Shown in pieces: positions 45,877 to 56,700 of a DNA stretch of 64,000 bases. The position numbers and the translations under genes were made by a program. The DNA is taken from NCBI RefSeq assembly GCF_000226115.1, contig NC_016458.1, forward strand, positions 2,294,001 to 2,358,000, read 5' to 3'. The first letter of the stretch is position 1, and each line of letters starts with the position of its first letter. The notes below the pieces were generated by a model. That model did no database searches and was not told where the DNA came from. It saw nothing but the letters and a program-made list of their open reading frames with translations. This DNA is from Thermothielavioides terrestris NRRL 8126 (Eukaryota > Ascomycota > Sordariomycetes > Sordariales > Chaetomiaceae).

Positions 45877-46791
45877 TCATGGATCCTTGCCCTCCAATTC
45901 CTTCGACCGCTGTAATAGATACTCCCCCAGCACCCGCAGCGGATCCTTCGGCCTGTTGTTGAATTTCACACAGCGTCAGCATCCGCTCATCACTCGTTGT
46001 TATCTCCCACTGGCACTTCACTCCAACCCCACCCCCAATCTCTCTCTCCCCACTCTCACCAGCTCGGTGATGCAACATATACTCGGGGTCAAACCAGGGG
46101 AATCAGATCAGGGTTGGCCGGTCGTTAAAAAAAAGCACTTACTGCTCCCGCGCAACCATCTTCATGCCCTCCAGCAGCACGCCCGTGATCCGCCCGTTGA
46201 TGTACTGCCGCACCGGCGCGCCGTGCGCCGCTGCCTCTGCTGGCATCGCGAAGCCGGCGGTCGTCCCTGCGTGAGGTGGCATGCCCGGCGCCGTCGCCGC
46301 CGGGGTTGTGGTTGTGGTTGGTGTGGGCACGCGCGCGGGTGGCGCGGCGGGGGGTTGCGGGTGAGAGGGCGAGGGCGAGGGCGCGGTCGGCGGGGCGGAG
46401 AGGAAGGGTGCCGCCGCGTTGTTGTTGTTGTTTGGTTGGGCGTGTGCGGTTGAGGCTGGCGGCTGGAGGCGGGGAGTGTGGGTTAGCTTCTTCTCTGGCG
46501 AGAGGCCGGTTTTTGGGCGGAGGGAGCGGAGGAATGGTGATCTGTCAGGATGTTTTGTGTTTATAGGGTCAAAGGCAGTGGAACTGAAAGAGACTGCTCA
46601 AACGAAGGCCGGTTGAGCGCCAATTAGAAAGTTGAGAGGGAAAGCAAGCGTACAGCTGTTTGGGCGGGCGCATCGGTCATGGGCGTGTCGTGTGCCTCAG
46701 GCGCGGCCGCGGCGGCGGTGTCGACAGCGCTGTGACCGGCATTGGCGTTTTCCATCCCTGGGGGCTGCTGAGCAGCACTTGAGTCCGCCAT
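45877..46791 (-). CDS. SDC1: COMPASS complex subunit Sdc1 (DPY30-motif protein)
   Basis: This encodes a small subunit of the Set1/COMPASS histone H3K4 methyltransferase complex. Three exons, 46791-46654, 46462-46143 and 45952-45877, give 177 residues. The C terminus is a Dpy-30 dimerisation motif at about 129-172: APVRQYINGRITGVLLEGMK, then REQPKDPLRVLGEYLLQRSK, as the second intron is removed. The rest is Ala/Pro/Thr/Asn-rich and looks disordered. Intron 2 (190 nt, GTAAGT..ACAG) is firmly placed by the Dpy-30 sequence. Intron 1 (191 nt, GTACGC..CCAG) is less certain: the nearer ACAG acceptor would put the Dpy-30 frame out of phase, so I chose CTCCAG at 46463. The start ATG at 46791 begins MADSSAAQQPPG. 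Divergent from FAN1. Confidence 0.87.
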
Positions 46792-47133
46792 GTTTGTGAG
46801 TTTTGCGAGATTCAGGTAGCGAGGGCAATTGCAATGACAACTGCAAGCTATACACGGCCACCAGTTTCGGCGTCGAAGGCTGTTAGGCGGGCTTCCATGG
46901 AGTGGGACGAGAGTTGAAGTTGGGCCCCACAAGGCCCCACTTACAATGGCTAACGCGAAGTCACGGGTTGGCGCGCCTCGTGTGCCTGGAACCTGTTCGC
47001 GCTGTCCTTTCACGTTTCTGACTGGTCTAAGTTCAAGGCAGCCTGATCGCGCCAACCTTCCCTGCTCCCAATTCCTGCCCTGCAAGCGCCATGTTTTCCT
47101 TGAGCTGTCTTTCCCGCCCTTCGCTACCACGAA
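46792..47133. promoter_or_regulatory. Divergent promoter interval SDC1 / FAN1
   Basis: Only 342 bp separate the two start codons, so the promoters and 5' UTRs must overlap or be very compact. No individual motif is assigned. Confidence 0.6.
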
Positions 47134-49804
47134 ATGGATCGGTTTATTCAGCGATCCAGGCCCGCGGAGACTCGCACCCAGGGGCCAGCCGCTGCAATCC
47201 AATCCTTGCAGGCACAGGAAGCCCTTGAACCGCCGAAGAAGAGGCTGCGGGTCGGGGAAGTCGGGGACAGCGACGACGAGGATGAATCTGAAGAAGACGG
47301 AGAAGACGTGCCGGTCTCCCGGGAACTCACTCCAGAAACTCCTGCACGTGAGTCTGCGGCTGACAACGATGACGGTGTGCCGGTCCGTCCAGAACATCAG
47401 ACGGCGTTTGAAAGCTCGCTGCCCGCAGTCTCAACAGACCAGGCGGCCATCGAGGAGTACGAAACTCTGCGTGCTTCGCAAGCCGCTGAGGACGAAGGCG
47501 ACACCGCGCCTGCCAGGACTGGCGAGAAGGGCGAGTGGGTTCGAGGACGCAGCTCCATCTACGTTGACGCATTCAACCTCGCGCTAGACACTGTGCTGGA
47601 GGACGAGGCGCATCTCTTCGACGAGAAAGAGAAGTGCGTCTTCAGGCAGTGGCGAGGCCTGAGTTACGAGGCTCAGTATCTGTTAGTTTCTTGCATCCCT
47701 CCAGGTCTCCAGGTGCGCGCCTTCGTACGTGGCCGGTCGTCTGACAAGGCCCAGGTACGTTCGTTTGTTTCTGCGCAAGACCGCCGTGTGGCATCGTGTA
47801 GAGTGCTTGGGATACCACAGTGACGTGTCCGACATGGCTCTCGCCGTTGCCCAACTGCTCGAGTCTCGACCCTTGCCCGGCGCTTCCGATTCAGTGCTGC
47901 CGAAGAAGCCCGGGGCGGACCTGCAGGACTGGGCGTTGGGCGCCAGTTTTCGCTTTGCTGATGACTCTGAATCATGCATCAAAACGATGGAGGAGGCCGT
48001 CGCATTACTGAGCCTCGATGAGCTGAAGACGCTTGCAAAGGAGGCCAAGGTCCAAGGCAAGAACAAGGCCGATTTGATGCGGTCCTTCTGCCGCGCGAGC
48101 GCTCAGCAATCAGGACTAATGGCTGTCGGCCTCCGCCGGTCGGGGACGAACGGGACGACCGAGTCTGGCGGCAGTCCAGGCAACCAAGACTTGAATCGAA
48201 ACTCGCATTTTCTGACCAAAATTCTTGCCGTGACGGGCCCGCTGATCAGGCTGTCTGAGCCCGTCTTCAAGCTGTTCGAGCGTGTGCATCTGGTCTTCTA
48301 CCGTTCGACCGAATGGACCGAGAAATCCTTAACGACCATTATCCTGGCCAAGATTGCGAGAAGGAATTATCCTGAATACATTGTGTGCCGTTCATCCAAC
48401 ATCTTTGCTTCCCGACACCACCTCCTCGAGTTCGAACTGTCCATGAGAAAAGAGTACGAGGTCGACAAGGTTCTCGAGTTCAATGGGCCACCGGGGGAAG
48501 AAGGCTTCCTCAAGGTCCTCGACGTCTTCGACAGCATAGCGTCTCGCTGGAGGGAGTTGGTCAAGGAAGAAGGCCAGCGGGAGGAACAGCTCTATGAGTT
48601 CGGCGAGGGCGGGTACCTACGTCGGTTCAGCCCAGGCCACGCTTTCACGCGCATCGCACACAAGGCGGCCTACGCCCTTGGCCGTCTACACAGGTACAGA
48701 GAGGAACACGAGCTGCTCACCGAGCTCCTCGATCAGCGTCTTTTTCACCCCGCTCGGCGCGGCTCCTGGTACCAGCGCAAGGCACTGCTGGAGGAGCGGT
48801 ATATGTGGCAGGCAGAAGCAGAGCCGATATCGGCTGACCCGGAGGTGCGGAAGAAGCACTGGCAGAGGATCGCATTGACCACATGCGAAGCCGCTCTCGA
48901 GGACCGCGATTGCCATTTGATTTATCATTACGACCTCCAGAAACGCCTTCTCAAGCTCGAGAAGAAGCTGCGTGTTCCCCGACGTCTGCAGCACGACTTT
49001 GGCCACGTCAAGCTGCGCGAGCCCGAGGAACACACGGTGAGTGGTGTCCAGCTCGTACGAGACAACCTGGATGTCAAGGGGAAGGTTGGCCGCGGACCGA
49101 GCGCCAAGACGGTGTGGCTCGATGAGTTGAGCGACCCGGGCGAGGACGGCCAGCCCCTCCACGTCAGCGTCGAGGAGATGTGTTTGTCGCACTACCGCAG
49201 CCGGGGTTGGAAGGGTTACCACAGCGAAGGCGGCATCCTGCGGACGCTCTTTGCCTACCTGTTCTTTGACGTGCTGTTCGTCTACGTGCCCAACGTCTTC
49301 CAGACCGCTTACCAGACCTGCCCGTTGGACTTGCACACAGACGCCTTCTATCCCGCCCGTGCGAGCCAGATAAACCACCGGCTGGTGGAGATCGAAAACG
49401 GGGATGCCGAACGGATACTGCGGGAGGTCCACGGGCGGGAACATGAGCGGCGCACCTGCGTGGTGGGCCTGAACTGGGACTTCGACATCGAGGATCTGGT
49501 GGAGCTGGTGACCTGCTTCGATGGCGGGGCGCTTGCGGCCGTGTGCAAAGTCATGGCGCAGGAGTACAAGGCCCGCGGAAGCGGCGTGCCGGACCTCATC
49601 CTTTGGAGAGTGGGTGGAAACGAGGCGCCTGGCCCGCGCGACGGTGACAGCCAGAGAAAAGGGGAGGTCATGTTTGCCGAAGTCAAAAGCGCCAACGACC
49701 GGCTCAGCGACACCCAGCGGCTCTGGATCAACGTCCTCGCGGGAGCGGGCATACGTGTTGCCCTCTGCAACGCGGTGGCGCGCGAAGTGCGGACTGTGAG
49801 CTGA
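47134..49804 (+). CDS. FAN1: Fanconi-associated nuclease 1 homolog (VRR-NUC structure-specific nuclease)
   Basis: This encodes a 5' flap / structure-specific nuclease acting in interstrand crosslink repair. Exons are 47134-47681 and 47755-49804 (865 residues). The 73-nt intron is GTTAGT..CCAG; splicing yields EAQYLYVRLFLRKTAVWHRV, the conserved start of the FAN1 core. An acidic N terminus (about 40-60) comes first. A SAP-like DNA-binding segment follows (about 255-300), then a helical TPR-like region (about 380-560). The C-terminal VRR-NUC domain has HSEGGILRTLFAYLFFDVLF, DLHTDAFYPAR and the metal-site motif GVPDLILW with Asp at about 796, paired with FAEVKS (Glu 825, Lys 827). The N-terminal UBZ zinc finger of human FAN1 is not seen; the fission yeast protein also lacks it, as far as I recall. 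Intact and full length by family standards. Confidence 0.95.
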
Positions 49805-52775
49805 TGGCGGGACTTGTCGTTTCTCGGCGTCGCCGGGCTGTCGAACGTCTCCTCAAGCCCGCCGGCTCGCGGTCTGAAAATAGCAACCTCATCTCCGAGC
49901 AACAGCCGTGTGCTCTCTGAGCAGAGTCCCAACTATCTATCCGCTGCGTGACGACTCGAGAGACGACGGCTCATCACGCACAGCAGCCGTGACCCCTAGC
50001 AGCAACCGGCGTTGCCAGGCGCGAACCAATTGAGGAGCCTCCCGCGCGCGGAAAGGCGGGAGGAGATTAAATGACTCCAAATATAGAGGACCCCAGAGCA
50101 GACTGTTTCGAAACCTTCGGCCAGGCTTCGAAACACGGACATCTGGCGTCTCCTCCTGTGGTGTCAACCCCACAAAAGGGGCAATGGGCGCCCCCTGGCA
50201 GGCAGATGTTTCGGCTTGAGCGTCGTTTCAACCCCATGGGCTACACTACACTACCTCCTGACGAACACAGCACAGCGCGCCGGGGCAAAATACCTCGGGG
50301 ATCTCGCCTATCTTACTTGCCCAGGATGACGCTCCGAGGGCTGGCCTTGTTTACGATGACCTTCTGCACGCCGGCGAGCAGCCGCCGCCAATCGGATGCG
50401 CTGGCTTGCGGCCAGACGTGACGCGCTGCGACCGCACTGAGTGGGTGGACCGGATGAAACACTGCCATCGTTGTTGCCATGCAAGTGGTTGCACACCGAC
50501 ACTCGCCTGCTTCGCTCACCTGCGGACGTCTCCTGCCTGCGGGGCGGGAGGGATCACCTCCGCTCAAACCAAAACCCGGTGATGCAGCAGCAGGCGAGCT
50601 TGTGCAAATGGAACAGGCCTCTCGCGTCCAGTCTCTCCTGGAGCAGTGGACACTGACGGGTCGTTGGTGAGTGCTGTGTCGTCCGTACTGTATGGATGGT
50701 AGTCTACAACAGTTTCGGGCGCTCACTCGCTCGACAGGGTGCAAATGAATCTCGCAGCAATCTTGGGCCATTAAAACAATCCCGTCGCCAGTGCCGGAAC
50801 TGTCCCCGACTGAATCATTTGCCCTCAACCTTGTCATCAGCTGGGCAAATTAACGACGGATGCCGCCCAGTCCCCACCTCCCCTGTATACCTACATACCA
50901 TGCACAGCACAGAGCAGGGCGCTTAAATCCCCAAACCCCAGTCCCCCTTCAGCCAATCATCGCTCTCTGCTGCAGACTGCAATGAGAGTGGTGATGACAT
51001 TCCCTCACCCACCCAGCTACACCAGGAGTGTAATTGGTAGTTAGTTACCCAGCAAGTCAGCCAGCGATAACCGATCCGATCGCACTCACACTCGCACTCA
51101 TACCGCACCCGTACCACACCGCAACGAGTGGGAAGCCAGAGGAAAGGGGAAGGGAAGTCAACATGGAGAGACCACCAGCGCCTCGAAGGGGTGGACAGGG
51201 GGGCAGTTCCTTAACCAAGCGCAGTGGGGAGGGGTTGAAGTTGGGCGCTTAGCAGCACGATCTGGCCTTGCCAGTGGCCACTCAGACACGCGCCGGTGGG
51301 GCGGCAGCCGGCGTCGGTGGGGGCTCGCTTGAAGCTTGACCATGCGGGCGGGATGGCGCTAGCACGGATTGGGGTGCTGGGGTGTGCAGGGGTGCAGGGG
51401 TGCAGGCCCCTTGCCGCTTTTACGGTTTTGGGGGGCGCTTTGGTTGCTTCTCTGTGTGTCTGTCTGTGTGTTCTAAGTTAAGGTACCTGAGTTATGTGAG
51501 AGAGAGAGTGCGTGTGTGTTTTGCGGCTGGGTTGATTCAGCGCACTCACACACATCTAGAGATCTTGGACGCAAGCAAGAAAGCAAGCAAGCAAGCAAGC
51601 ATTGTGTATACACTACATACAAGTAACTACACTTCCTACCTACCTAAGGCAATAATTGCGAGGAAAAGAAGGTAGCCAACTCCGTTTCTTTTCTTTCTAT
51701 TTCTGACATGGCACAAGCTCAAAGTCCAGTGCATTCCCCCGCCGCATGCACTGTACAGTCTGCGAGACCAGATCTCCGCCGCCCCAGAGCAGCAGCACAG
51801 CGAGATCATCTGATCACCCGATAGTTGGATAATAGTTGGTGGAAAACGCGCCCTCTGCGCGCTTTCCGTGTTTGTGCAGAAGAAAAAAAAAGATCAAAAC
51901 AAAAACAACATGGCCGAGATATCTGGCCAGGCGGCGGCTGTGCTGTGGCAAGGGAGGACAAGCAAGGAACCCCACAAACAAACAAAACAGATAAGCAGGT
52001 GGTGTAGTGTAGTGTAAACAGATCAAGGCAAGAGAAGCGGCCAGCGACTTGGTCACGACACAAGCGCGTCGCCAAGCAACTTGGTTGATTGTTTAGATAG
52101 ATGAAATGGTATTCACCTCTCTCATGACCTCCCTCTTCTCATCTCTCTGCCCGCCTACCCCGTATGTGCACACACACAACCCCGCTGCTATGCACACGTA
52201 CACTAGATGGATACATGTGTACAGACAATACAGTACCGCTACCACCTCTTTGCGCACATCAGCCTCCTTTCCAAGCTAACTACAGCAAAACAAAGCCCAT
52301 GGTATCGAGAGTAAATTCCCTGCCTGCCTGCCTGCCTTTCCCTGCAATGTGGACGCCGTCCTGCAACGCCAGTTACTCCGCCGCGCCTTCCGGCCATCAT
52401 CACCATGAGAAAGTTGTTTAAGAGTTAGTTGACTTAGTTAAGCAAAGACGGTGCAAGTTCCATCGCCTCGTGGGGGCCAAAAAAAGTCCATCTCTTTGTG
52501 AACCAACGTGTCATAACTATCCCCTGCTCGTTGTCCCACCTGTTCCGCCCAGATCCTCTCCAACCCAAAGCGGGCTCTGACCCTTTTTTCGCAGGTGTGC
52601 GGTTTTGTTGTGTTGTTGTTATTGTTGTCGTCGTCGGTGTGGTGAGACAAAGGCAATGCGCCGTAACTGATACGCTCCGCCGCTAAGGAGTAGGAGAGGT
52701 GAACAGCGGTAAACCAGTACCGCTGCAAAACATTATGTACGCGGGTTTCCTTGATCTGTCCTCGTCCAGTCCTCT
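49805..52775. other. Gene-poor interval between FAN1 and the hypothetical protein gene
   Basis: About 3 kb with no supported gene. The left part should be FAN1 3' UTR. Simple repeats (GCAA at 51571-51602, CCTG at about 52320) and TAGTGTAC-type motifs (50241-50254, 52002-52019, 52198-52205) are present. Confidence 0.55.
51571..51602. repeat. (GCAA)n microsatellite
   Basis: About 30 bp of GCAA/AAGC units with one interruption (AAGAAAGC). Confidence 0.85.
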
Positions 52776-53798
52776 TCATGATTTGACCCCCGTTTCCTCC
52801 GGGTCGATCTTTCTCCTCTTCCCCTTGGGCGCGGGCCCCATTCGCGGGGTGTAAGTGACAGTCCTCGTGACGACCTCGCGAATATGCCGGATGCTCGACC
52901 TCGAGTCCCTCTTCGTCTGCCCTGCTGTGCCTGGCGTGGCGGCGGCGGCAGCCGGGATCCCGGGGGTGTCTGGCGCGGCAGGGCGCTTCGACCCCGGCGT
53001 CTCGGCGAACCTCCTGGCCCGCAGCGCTGCTTCCCAGTCGAAGGGAGATTTCACCGACGCGGCGCTGAGGGGTGACCTTGGCGAGTACAGGCCAGAGGCG
53101 GAAATCGCCGGGGACGCGGGGAGCTTCATGCTTGGGAATACTGTTGGCCCCACAGGCGGCGCAGACATAGGGCAGTTGGAGCTGCGAGGTGAAATTGGCC
53201 GCTTTGTCTCGGTTGACGCAGGCTTCGGATTCCTCGCCTTGTCCTGGTCCTTTTCCTTTTCCTTTTCCTTGTCCTTGTCCTTGTCCTTGTCCTCCTCACC
53301 CTCGCAGCTGAGCTCGGATCGCGCTGTCGTTGGCGCGCTCTCGATCTGCTCGCCCTTCTCCTTCTCGGAATCATCCGGCTCCGTCGAGGCGTTGGTAGTG
53401 CTGCTGTCATTGCTGCGTGTGCTGCTGGCAGTGCTTGTCCGGTTCAGCATCGACCTGCCGGTCTGTGGTGGCGAGGCGATGCTCGGCGACGCCAGCGACA
53501 TGCCCTTCAGGAAATCCAGGTACGCGACAGGAGGCGTGATGGGCGTCTTCTGGAGGTCATGTTCGAGCTTGATGGTGGCGCTGAAAGGTCCCGCCGAAGG
53601 TAGGCCGGCGGAGGGCAGTCCGGAGGATCGGATCGGATCCCGGAAGGCCGAGCTGCGCGAGACAGCAGAGAGGGGTGTGGTGGTGGAGACGGCCGAGGGA
53701 AGCGACGCGGCGGAACGCAGCTCTGAGGGTGTCGGCGGGATGTGAGGGAAGTTGGCCGTGAGCGGCGTCGACACCCGTAGGGTAGGTTTGGCTGACAT
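52776..53798 (-). CDS. Conserved-looking low-complexity protein of unknown function
   Basis: An intronless frame of 340 residues from the ATG at 53798 (MSAKPTLRVSTPLTANF); the frame also opens 17 codons upstream at 53849. I do not recognise a named family. Visible features are a Pro/Ser/Thr-rich N terminus (FPHIPPTPSELRSAASL), a short ordered-looking motif TPPVAYLDFLKGMSLASP at about 105-122, and an acidic-basic Lys/Asp/Glu repeat at about 190-210. An SPFDWEAALRARRFAETPG block follows, then a basic C terminus with RHIREVVTRTVTYTPRMGP and KGKRRKIDPEE, a likely nuclear signal. Strong codon bias and the block structure argue for a real gene. Function is unknown; a nuclear role is inference from the basic tail. 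Confidence 0.7.
   Translation of the reverse strand: MSAKPTLRVSTPLTANFPHIPPTPSELRSAASLPSAVSTTTPLSAVSRSSAFRDPIRSSGLPSAGLPSAGPFSATIKLEHDLQKTPITPPVAYLDFLKGMSLASPSIASPPQTGRSMLNRTSTASSTRSNDSSTTNASTEPDDSEKEKGEQIESAPTTARSELSCEGEEDKDKDKDKEKEKEKDQDKARNPKPASTETKRPISPRSSNCPMSAPPVGPTVFPSMKLPASPAISASGLYSPRSPLSAASVKSPFDWEAALRARRFAETPGSKRPAAPDTPGIPAAAAATPGTAGQTKRDSRSSIRHIREVVTRTVTYTPRMGPAPKGKRRKIDPEETGVKS
53239..53293. repeat. Coding hexanucleotide repeat (TCCTTG/TCCTTT)
   Basis: Tandem hexamers encode, on the minus strand, alternating Lys-Asp and Lys-Glu dipeptides in the hypothetical protein. Indels of whole units would keep the frame. Confidence 0.85.
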
Positions 53799-56700
53799 CT
53801 CGGCGGTGGTATGGATGGAGAAGAGAGGACAACCGACCGATGGCTCCAATGTATGCCGTGCCGCGTTGATGGGCGACTCACCTCGCAGGTGGGCGGGAGG
53901 GGGTCCGGCAAGTGGGAGGGAAGGGAGGTAGAAGGTACAAGAGGATGGGTAGCCAATGGCTGAATATATGAAGCTCTGGGTGGAAAAGCGGAGGAGCGTC
54001 CGGGCTCCAGTCCGAAGGATCGCGCACTAGCGCCCCGCGTGGGCTAGTTTGGGGCGAAGTTTCTAGCGCGGTATCCTTGTCCCCCAAATCCCAGAGCGCC
54101 GGGCTGGTGCACCGGGGTTCAGTGGTGTGGCTTTCAACAACAGCAACCAGTGCCGTTGATGCCTGGAAAGCGGCCGCAATGAGGCCTGGTGGGGGGTTGC
54201 AAACGCGAGTTGGACTGAGCAACAGCTGGAACAATGTTAGCAGTGATTCGGCACCCGGAACATGCCACAAGGAAGAACCAAGTAGCAGCAGGCCCAAGGC
54301 CACTTGGAGAAGCATTCGCACTGCAGGCCAGCCATTGGCATTGGGGCAAGTGGGTGACTGCGCACCTCGTCACTCGGAGGGGCTTAAAGCAGCGGGCAAA
54401 TCAGGAGCGTGGCCGGGGTGGGACGGCCCTCGACAAGGAGAAACGACAACTCGACAGGGGGGCTCAGGCGGCAGTGAAGTGTGCTGAGATGTGACTCGGG
54501 TTGCAGCTGGCAGCCCCGTGTCGATGCCCCGTGCTTTCTTCGCTTTTGATCCTCCGCCGCTTCCTTTTGCCAAGATGTTTTGTTTCGGCGGAAGCAGGCC
54601 AGGGCAATATACTACGTTCCTGGCCGGGGGGCGGATAAGGAAAAGGAGATGAGATGAAGAGACGATGCACTTACTCCCTGGTTAAGAGAAGCGCTTCGCC
54701 GCGTCCAATATTCCGAGCCGCCGAGGCAGACACGGCGGTGATATCCGTGTCTGGGCTCAGAGCTGTCCACGGGCGGGCGCTCCGGTCCACGGGCTTATTT
54801 GCTGGTCTGCGGAAGGCGAAGCTCCCGCTTCCGCCGTCTTTCCCAGTGCTGCGGATGGCGCTGGCCGGGGGGAATTGCCACAAGTGGCCTGGGCCACGAC
54901 AGCGGATCCTGATACGTCGGTCTTAACCGCCCAACGTGGGGATCTCGCGCCTGATTGGCGCTGTCTGCCGGAAGTTTTGCAGGGACGGGCGCTAAGGTCA
55001 TATTATTAGCATCACGGCATTCGATTGGTCACAGCCTGCCGCTTACCAGCAACGACAACAACACTGGACGGAAGCGACCGCGGCTCAAAGTTGATGCCCT
55101 CAACAGTCGTGGCACCGCAGGTGAGCACCGAAAACACAAGTCGCCGAGGAGAGCCGATAATTCTCAGCTGAGGGGTTGTCTGTGGTGTTGCCGCTCGAGA
55201 TGGACAGCGTCCGTCAGGGCAAGTGAGGCCGGTCGAAGATCAGATATAACGAAATATGTGCGTTCAGGGGGCCGGCCTCTGAATAACAAGATGCCTTTTT
55301 TTCGGTTCGAGGCGGAAGTGGGATGCGGCTGTTTGCGTTTCCACGTGAAGAGCCGGGGGTTGATCCTTTCCCAAGTGGCAGTTTGTCTTGAACTTCAGTC
55401 CCTTGGTAACTCGGTCTCGTGGGAAATCGAGCGCATATATGCACTTCCATCTGTGGCAAGCGGAGTCTAGCCGCCTCGCTGGCTGCAGCTCGGAGATTAC
55501 GGGCCTTTGGCGGGTAGGCGTCCGCATTGCTCTGCCATGACCACTGGCCAGATCCTGTCCTCGAACCGCCTTCAAAATGCTTCAGCGGAGCGCGCGCCAT
55601 CCTGCTGCATCTCTAAGCCATCAGAGCCCAAGCAAGCTTCCTCATTTCCCTTTGCCGCTGGGCAGCCCGGCAACTCAGTGGCTGTCCTCCTGCGAAGCCG
55701 ATACTTGCAGGTGCGCTTATTCCTCAGGCCGCCGCTGCTAACCCCTGATGCAGCCGCGACCAACGCTGCGCGCGGCTGTTGACGCGCCTGCAAGAAGCAG
55801 CGCAGGTTTCGATGCTTCCGTTGGTTAAGGTTCCGAGATGGGAGCATCAAGGATGGGCTACGTACCTTGCCGCGCTCACTGCAGGTCAACCATTGGATCA
55901 CCATCTCCATCATTCCGTACCACCTTGACCCTGGAAATATAACAACCACAGAGCGCGCGCCTGTTCCCCGGGTAACAATTCTTCGGCATATCGGATGGCG
56001 GCGGTCGGCCCTCCCAGCGGCCGGGTCGGCGATGCGTCGATGGCGGCTTCGCCCGACCCTTCCGCGCGCAAGGCCTTCCCCGCTGGCCGCTGCCCGAGGA
56101 CAAACATAGTTCTTGGTCGAGCGAGTCCGATCCGACCTTTCCATCCCATGTCTCGTCCCGGCCCTTGTGCGCAGGTTCTGGACTGAGCAGCTACACCCGG
56201 CTGAATCGTCACGCGAGCCCATTCCAGCGCTCACGCAGACAAGCCTTCGGGATCTCGCGAACGATTGGCCTGTCAAGATGTGCGGTAACCGCTATCGAAA
56301 GCAGGGCGACAGCATCTCCCCCACTCAGCCATGTGGGTAGCCGCGTGGACATGCCAGCCATCTTCCATGTCGCCCAGCCGCCACACGTTGTCGAAACCCC
56401 CCGGCATCTCCGACTGATTGGACTGGTCCACATCTCGCAGGATTGTCATGCAGCGGAAGCGGCACAGCGCTTCTACCCACCTTCCATGGCTTTTGCGCCA
56501 TCACTTCCTTCACGCTGTCGAGGCAGAGCATCACCACCCTGAATGCTCCGGCGTCCGGTGGACGAGCACTTCTGGCGTCAGGCGGAACACGAAATATCCT
56601 GGGTATGTGATTCGTGACTCTCAGGCATGCCTCCAATTCCAAGTTTCTCCGGCGGTCGGTCGTAATACTGAATTGAACCCAAGGATGGAGGAGTCTCTGG

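Noticed and set aside
55572..56276. A 234-codon minus-strand frame
   Set aside because: Arg/Ser-rich throughout, overlapped by several other frames, no domain, and no good start context.
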